24,461 nt of DNA, from the NCBI GenBank assembly GCA_003523185.1, contig DPGN01000039.1, forward strand, positions 7,755-32,215, given 5' to 3'. Below the pieces are notes generated by a model, which had not been told where the DNA came from, made no database searches, and saw only the letters and a program-made list of their open reading frames with translations. This document shows, piece by piece, positions 23,434 through 24,461 of this stretch. Position numbers and translations under genes: made by a program. Positions within the stretch are counted from its first letter, which is position 1, and every line of letters starts with the position of its first letter. The stretch comes from Halieaceae bacterium. Its GTDB lineage: Bacteria > Pseudomonadota > Gammaproteobacteria > Pseudomonadales > Halieaceae.

Positions 23434-23497
23434 GCGAGCAGAATAGCTAATTTTCGTACCTCTATTTTTTAACTCAACGATAATCAGAGGAGTTGTC

Positions 23498-23974
23498 ATG
23501 TCACTTCCAACCACAGGATCAACCGCACCGGGCTTTACGCTTGAAGACAATAACGGCGTAGAGGTCTCGCTGAGCGATTTCAAGGGCAAGAAAAATGTAT
23601 TGGTCTATTTCTACCCCAAGGCGATGACACCCGGATGCACAGTACAAGCACAGGGATTACGTGATATCGCAGCAGAGCTCGAAGGACATGATGTGGTGGT
23701 GCTGGGCATCAGTCCAGATCCAGTAAAGCGTTTAGCGAAGTTTGTAGAGCGCGACGACCTAAACTTCCAGCTGCTCAGCGATGAGGATCATGCCGTGGCC
23801 GATGCTTACGGTGCCTGGGGACCAAAGAAGTTCATGGGAAGGGAGTTCGACGGCATTCTGAGAACGAGCTACCTGATCGATAAAGAGGGCAATCTCCGAG
23901 AGATTCTTAACAAGTTTAAGACCAAGGACCACCATGAAGTGGTCCTGAACACGATCGCTGAGCTGGGCCTATGA
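23498..23974 (+). CDS. bcp: Bcp-type thioredoxin-dependent peroxiredoxin (PrxQ), 1-Cys form
   Basis: Peroxidase that reduces hydrogen peroxide and alkyl hydroperoxides in the cytoplasm. The 158 residues follow the E. coli Bcp pattern: PGFTLEDNNG, SDFKGKKNVLVYFYPKAMTPGCT with peroxidatic Cys47, SPDPVKRLAKF, NFQLLSDEDH, GVWG-like AYGAWGPKKFMGREFDGI and FKTKDHHEVVL. In E. coli the motif continues QACGLRD with the resolving Cys50; here it is QAQGLRD, and Cys47 is the only cysteine in the protein. GAGGAG 6-11 bases before the ATG is a strong ribosome-binding site. The gene overlaps the next one by ATGA, linking peroxide reduction with a glutathione transferase. Confidence 0.93.
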   Translation: MSLPTTGSTAPGFTLEDNNGVEVSLSDFKGKKNVLVYFYPKAMTPGCTVQAQGLRDIAAELEGHDVVVLGISPDPVKRLAKFVERDDLNFQLLSDEDHAVADAYGAWGPKKFMGREFDGILRTSYLIDKEGNLREILNKFKTKDHHEVVLNTIAELGL

Positions 23975-24461
23975 TCGATCTTTACACATCGCCAACGCCC
24001 AACGGTCACAAGGTGTCGATTGCGCTGGAGGAGATGGGGCTCGATTACGAGGTGCACACTATCGACCTGAGGTCGGGTGAGCAGAAGCAGGAGCCATTTT
24101 TAACGCACTCGCCGAACGGGCGTATCCCTGCTATTTACGATCAGGATTACGATCTTTCCATCTTTGAGTCCGGGGCCATCATGATTCACCTCGCCGAGAA
24201 GTCGGGTCAATTCCTGCCCACCGATACAGTGGGTCGATCTCGGGTAATTCAGTGGTTGATGTTTCAAATAGGTGGTATCGGCCCAATGATGGGTCAGGCA
24301 AACGTGTTCTACCGTTATTTCCCAGAGAAGATTCAAGCTGCCATTGACCGCTATCAAAGCGAGGGACGTCGCCTATTTGAGGTGCTGAATACGCAGTTGG
24401 GAAAAACAGAGTACCTCGCCGGTGATTACAGTATTGCCGATATGGCGAATTGGGCGTGGGT
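23971..24461 (+). CDS. yfcG: Glutathione S-transferase family protein, YfcG/Nu-class, 5' part
   Basis: The frame is open from the ATG at 23971 to the window end (163 complete codons), so the 3' end is missing. The product starts MIDLYTSPTPNGHKVSI, very close to E. coli YfcG, with Thr9 and Asn11 in the glutathione site as in Nu-class enzymes. SPNGRIPAI and IFESGAIMIHLAEK follow in the thioredoxin-like domain. The helical domain begins QWLMFQIGGIGPMMGQANVF and reaches YSIADMANWAWV. E. coli YfcG is about 215 residues, so about 50 are missing. Nu-class proteins act as glutathione-dependent disulfide reductases and peroxidases. It overlaps bcp by 4 bases and is probably co-translated with it. Confidence 0.88.
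   Translation, partial: MIDLYTSPTPNGHKVSIALEEMGLDYEVHTIDLRSGEQKQEPFLTHSPNGRIPAIYDQDYDLSIFESGAIMIHLAEKSGQFLPTDTVGRSRVIQWLMFQIGGIGPMMGQANVFYRYFPEKIQAAIDRYQSEGRRLFEVLNTQLGKTEYLAGDYSIADMANWAW

Noticed and set aside
23479..23484. GATAAT as a -10 box before bcp
   Set aside because: There is no matching -35 at the right distance, and the start it implies would leave out the ribosome-binding site.

Overview
The window (24,461 bases) looks like an ordinary chromosomal segment of a gammaproteobacterium, probably marine. The evidence is a Na+-translocating NADH:quinone reductase (NQR) operon, gammaproteobacterial gene order around lolCDE / DUF2062 / exbD / msbA / lpxK / kdsB / murB, and the uvrC-pgsA-tRNA-Gly linkage. 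The gene style would fit the OM60/NOR5 (Halieaceae) group, but I cannot prove a genus from sequence alone. No prophage, insertion sequence or CRISPR array is visible. Both ends cut a gene: nqrE on the left and a glutathione S-transferase on the right.

Layout. (1) 1-2788, plus strand: end of the NQR operon (nqrE', nqrF), then the maturation genes apbE (FMN transferase) and nqrM (iron delivery). (2) 2788-5897: lolC-lolD-lolE, the lipoprotein release ABC transporter, joined to nqrM by a 1-base overlap, so the whole left block reads as one chain. A clear intrinsic-terminator sequence lies inside the first codons of apbE. (3) 5894-6454, minus strand: a DUF2062 membrane protein. (4) 6606-14397, plus strand: an envelope/cell-wall/repair gene chain: a small odd membrane ORF, exbD, msbA, lpxK, kdsB, murB, uvrC, pgsA, followed by tRNA-Gly(GCC) with its own promoter. 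(5) 14592-15236: a LysE/RhtB exporter. (6) 15248-21554, minus strand: a serine beta-lactamase-like lipoprotein, an acyl-CoA synthetase, a DeaD-type RNA helicase and a frameshifted MFS transporter. (7) 21690-24461, plus strand: moaC-moaD-moaE (molybdopterin synthesis), a zinc-ribbon Nudix hydrolase, a Bcp peroxiredoxin and a YfcG-type glutathione transferase.

The most interesting observation is the 112-residue ORF at 6606-6944. In Pseudomonas and relatives, comEC and exbB stand exactly here, between the divergent DUF2062 gene and exbD. The ORF's first ~65 residues look like the hydrophobic start of a ComEC/Rec2 protein. Its last ~40 residues look like the cytoplasmic tail of an ExbB/TolQ protein. 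I read it as the in-frame scar of one deletion that removed nearly all of comEC and exbB and left exbD without a normal partner. Other points are the terminator embedded in the apbE signal peptide, a single-base frameshift in the MFS gene, a Bcp peroxiredoxin with only one cysteine, and inverted repeats upstream of the acyl-CoA synthetase.

How the genes work together: NqrE/F with ApbE and NqrM build and mature the sodium pump. LolCDE sends lipoproteins to the outer membrane. MsbA, LpxK and KdsB serve lipid A/KDO assembly and export, MurB serves peptidoglycan, and PgsA serves phosphatidylglycerol. The central operon is therefore mainly an envelope-building unit, with uvrC as a repair passenger.
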